Source of the DNA: Dehalococcoidia bacterium
GTDB taxonomy: Bacteria > Chloroflexota > Dehalococcoidia > Dehalococcoidales > E44-bin46
Direction: 5' to 3'
Length of the DNA: 15,708 nucleotides
Assembly: GCA_030634425.1 (NCBI GenBank)
Contig: DAOWAU010000007.1
Location: 1-15,708, forward strand
The notes below the pieces were generated by a model. It was not told where the DNA came from, searched no databases, and saw only the letters and a list, made by a program, of their open reading frames with translations. Shown here in pieces: positions 15,321 through 15,708 of the stretch. The position numbers were made by a program, and so were the translations under genes. Every line of letters starts with the position of its first letter. Positions within the stretch are counted from its first letter, which is position 1.

Positions 15321-15708
15321 TGGGTACTGCCTCCTCAGCTTTAACCACCGACTTTCGTCTGGCTAATTCCTCCTTGGGATTCTTAAGCTGGCTGAGGGCA
15401 AGCATTGTTGCCTTAGCCACGTTAATTTTATTAGCACTACCTAATGATTTAGTCAAAATATCCTTGATTCCAACTGCTTCCACCACAGCTCGGATGCTAC
15501 CGCCAGCAATAATGCCCGTACCTGGCGTTGCCGGTTTCAGTAACGCCTCAGCCGCTCCAAACTTAACCACTATTTTATAGGGAATAGTAGTCCCAGCCAG
15601 TGGTACCTTAATCAAATTCTTCTTAGCCACAGCGCTAGCCTTACTGATTGCGCTTGGCACGTCATTAGCCTTACCGGAGCCAAGACCTACATGCCCATTA
15701 CCATCCCC
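15313..15708 (-). CDS. rpsE: 30S ribosomal protein S5, C-terminal part (5' end outside window)
   Basis: The frame is open to the right edge; 131 residues plus the stop are visible. [20 protein letters not shown] at the edge is the S5 N-terminal double-stranded-RNA-binding region, and [44 protein letters not shown] is the conserved C-terminal domain. S5 acts in decoding accuracy and mRNA unwinding at the entry site. The GTG at 15660 is internal, not the start. The tail AEEAVPSE overlaps rpmD by 8 nt and its GAG GAG codons form the rpmD ribosome binding site. Confidence 0.96.
   Translation of the reverse strand, partial: GDGNGHVGLGSGKANDVPSAISKASAVAKKNLIKVPLAGTTIPYKIVVKFGAAEALLKPATPGTGIIAGGSIRAVVEAVGIKDILTKSLGSANKINVAKATMLALSQLKNPKEELARRKSVVKAEEAVPSE

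Noticed and set aside
1..15708. tRNA, rRNA, CRISPR, insertion sequence or phage features
   Set aside because: Genes are packed with gaps under 100 bp, and I saw no direct-repeat arrays, transposase motifs or tRNA-like cloverleaf sequence.

Overview
The window is a compact stretch of an ordinary bacterial chromosome with mid-range GC and no mobile element, CRISPR array or RNA gene that I can see. Bacterial-type ribosomal proteins, a bacterial MetK and a zinc-LID adenylate kinase make it a bacterium. The short archaeal/Thermotoga-like AhcY, a zinc-binding S4, many GTG/TTG starts and the order spc-alpha-truA-rplM-rpsI would suit Chloroflexota (Dehalococcoidia-like), but that assignment is inference from gene content and could be wrong.

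Layout. All genes up to 7078 are on the plus strand and all genes from 7138 on are on the minus strand, so the two blocks converge at about 7079-7137. The plus block holds: the 3' end of an aminoglycoside-phosphotransferase-like gene; a P-loop kinase; a PHP-domain phosphoesterase (these three joined by ATGA overlaps); ahcY and metK (methyl cycle); a 98-bp gap with two hairpins; a Dph6-like ATP pyrophosphatase; a phosphohexomutase (GTGA overlap); and a phosphomannose-isomerase-type cupin. The minus block, read right to left, is rpsE (partial)-rpmD-rplO-secY-adk-map-infA-rpmJ-rpsM-rpsK-rpsD-rpoA-rplQ-truA-rplM-rpsI: the end of the spc operon, the alpha operon and the L13/S9 operon run together with almost no spacers. 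No stretch over 100 bases lacks a gene.

How the genes work together. AhcY and MetK are two steps of the S-adenosylmethionine cycle. The mutase and cupin suggest sugar-phosphate interconversion for glycan or nucleotide-sugar synthesis. The minus block makes ribosomal proteins, the RNA polymerase alpha subunit, the Sec channel, initiation factor 1, N-terminal Met removal, AMP recycling and tRNA pseudouridylation.

Most notable points: (1) ahcY has a near-perfect Shine-Dalgarno and its conserved N-terminus in frame, but no ATG/GTG/TTG; the best placed start is ATA at 2015. (2) The P-loop of the kinase at 484-1110 reads GLPGTWKT, with Trp where Gly is normally invariant. (3) In the ribosomal block several genes end with Glu-Glu codons (GAGGAG or GAGGAA) that also serve as the Shine-Dalgarno of the next gene. 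(4) Eight of fifteen visible starts in that block are not ATG. (5) Adk has Val at the AMP-site position that is Thr31 in E. coli. I found no clearly new multi-gene system.
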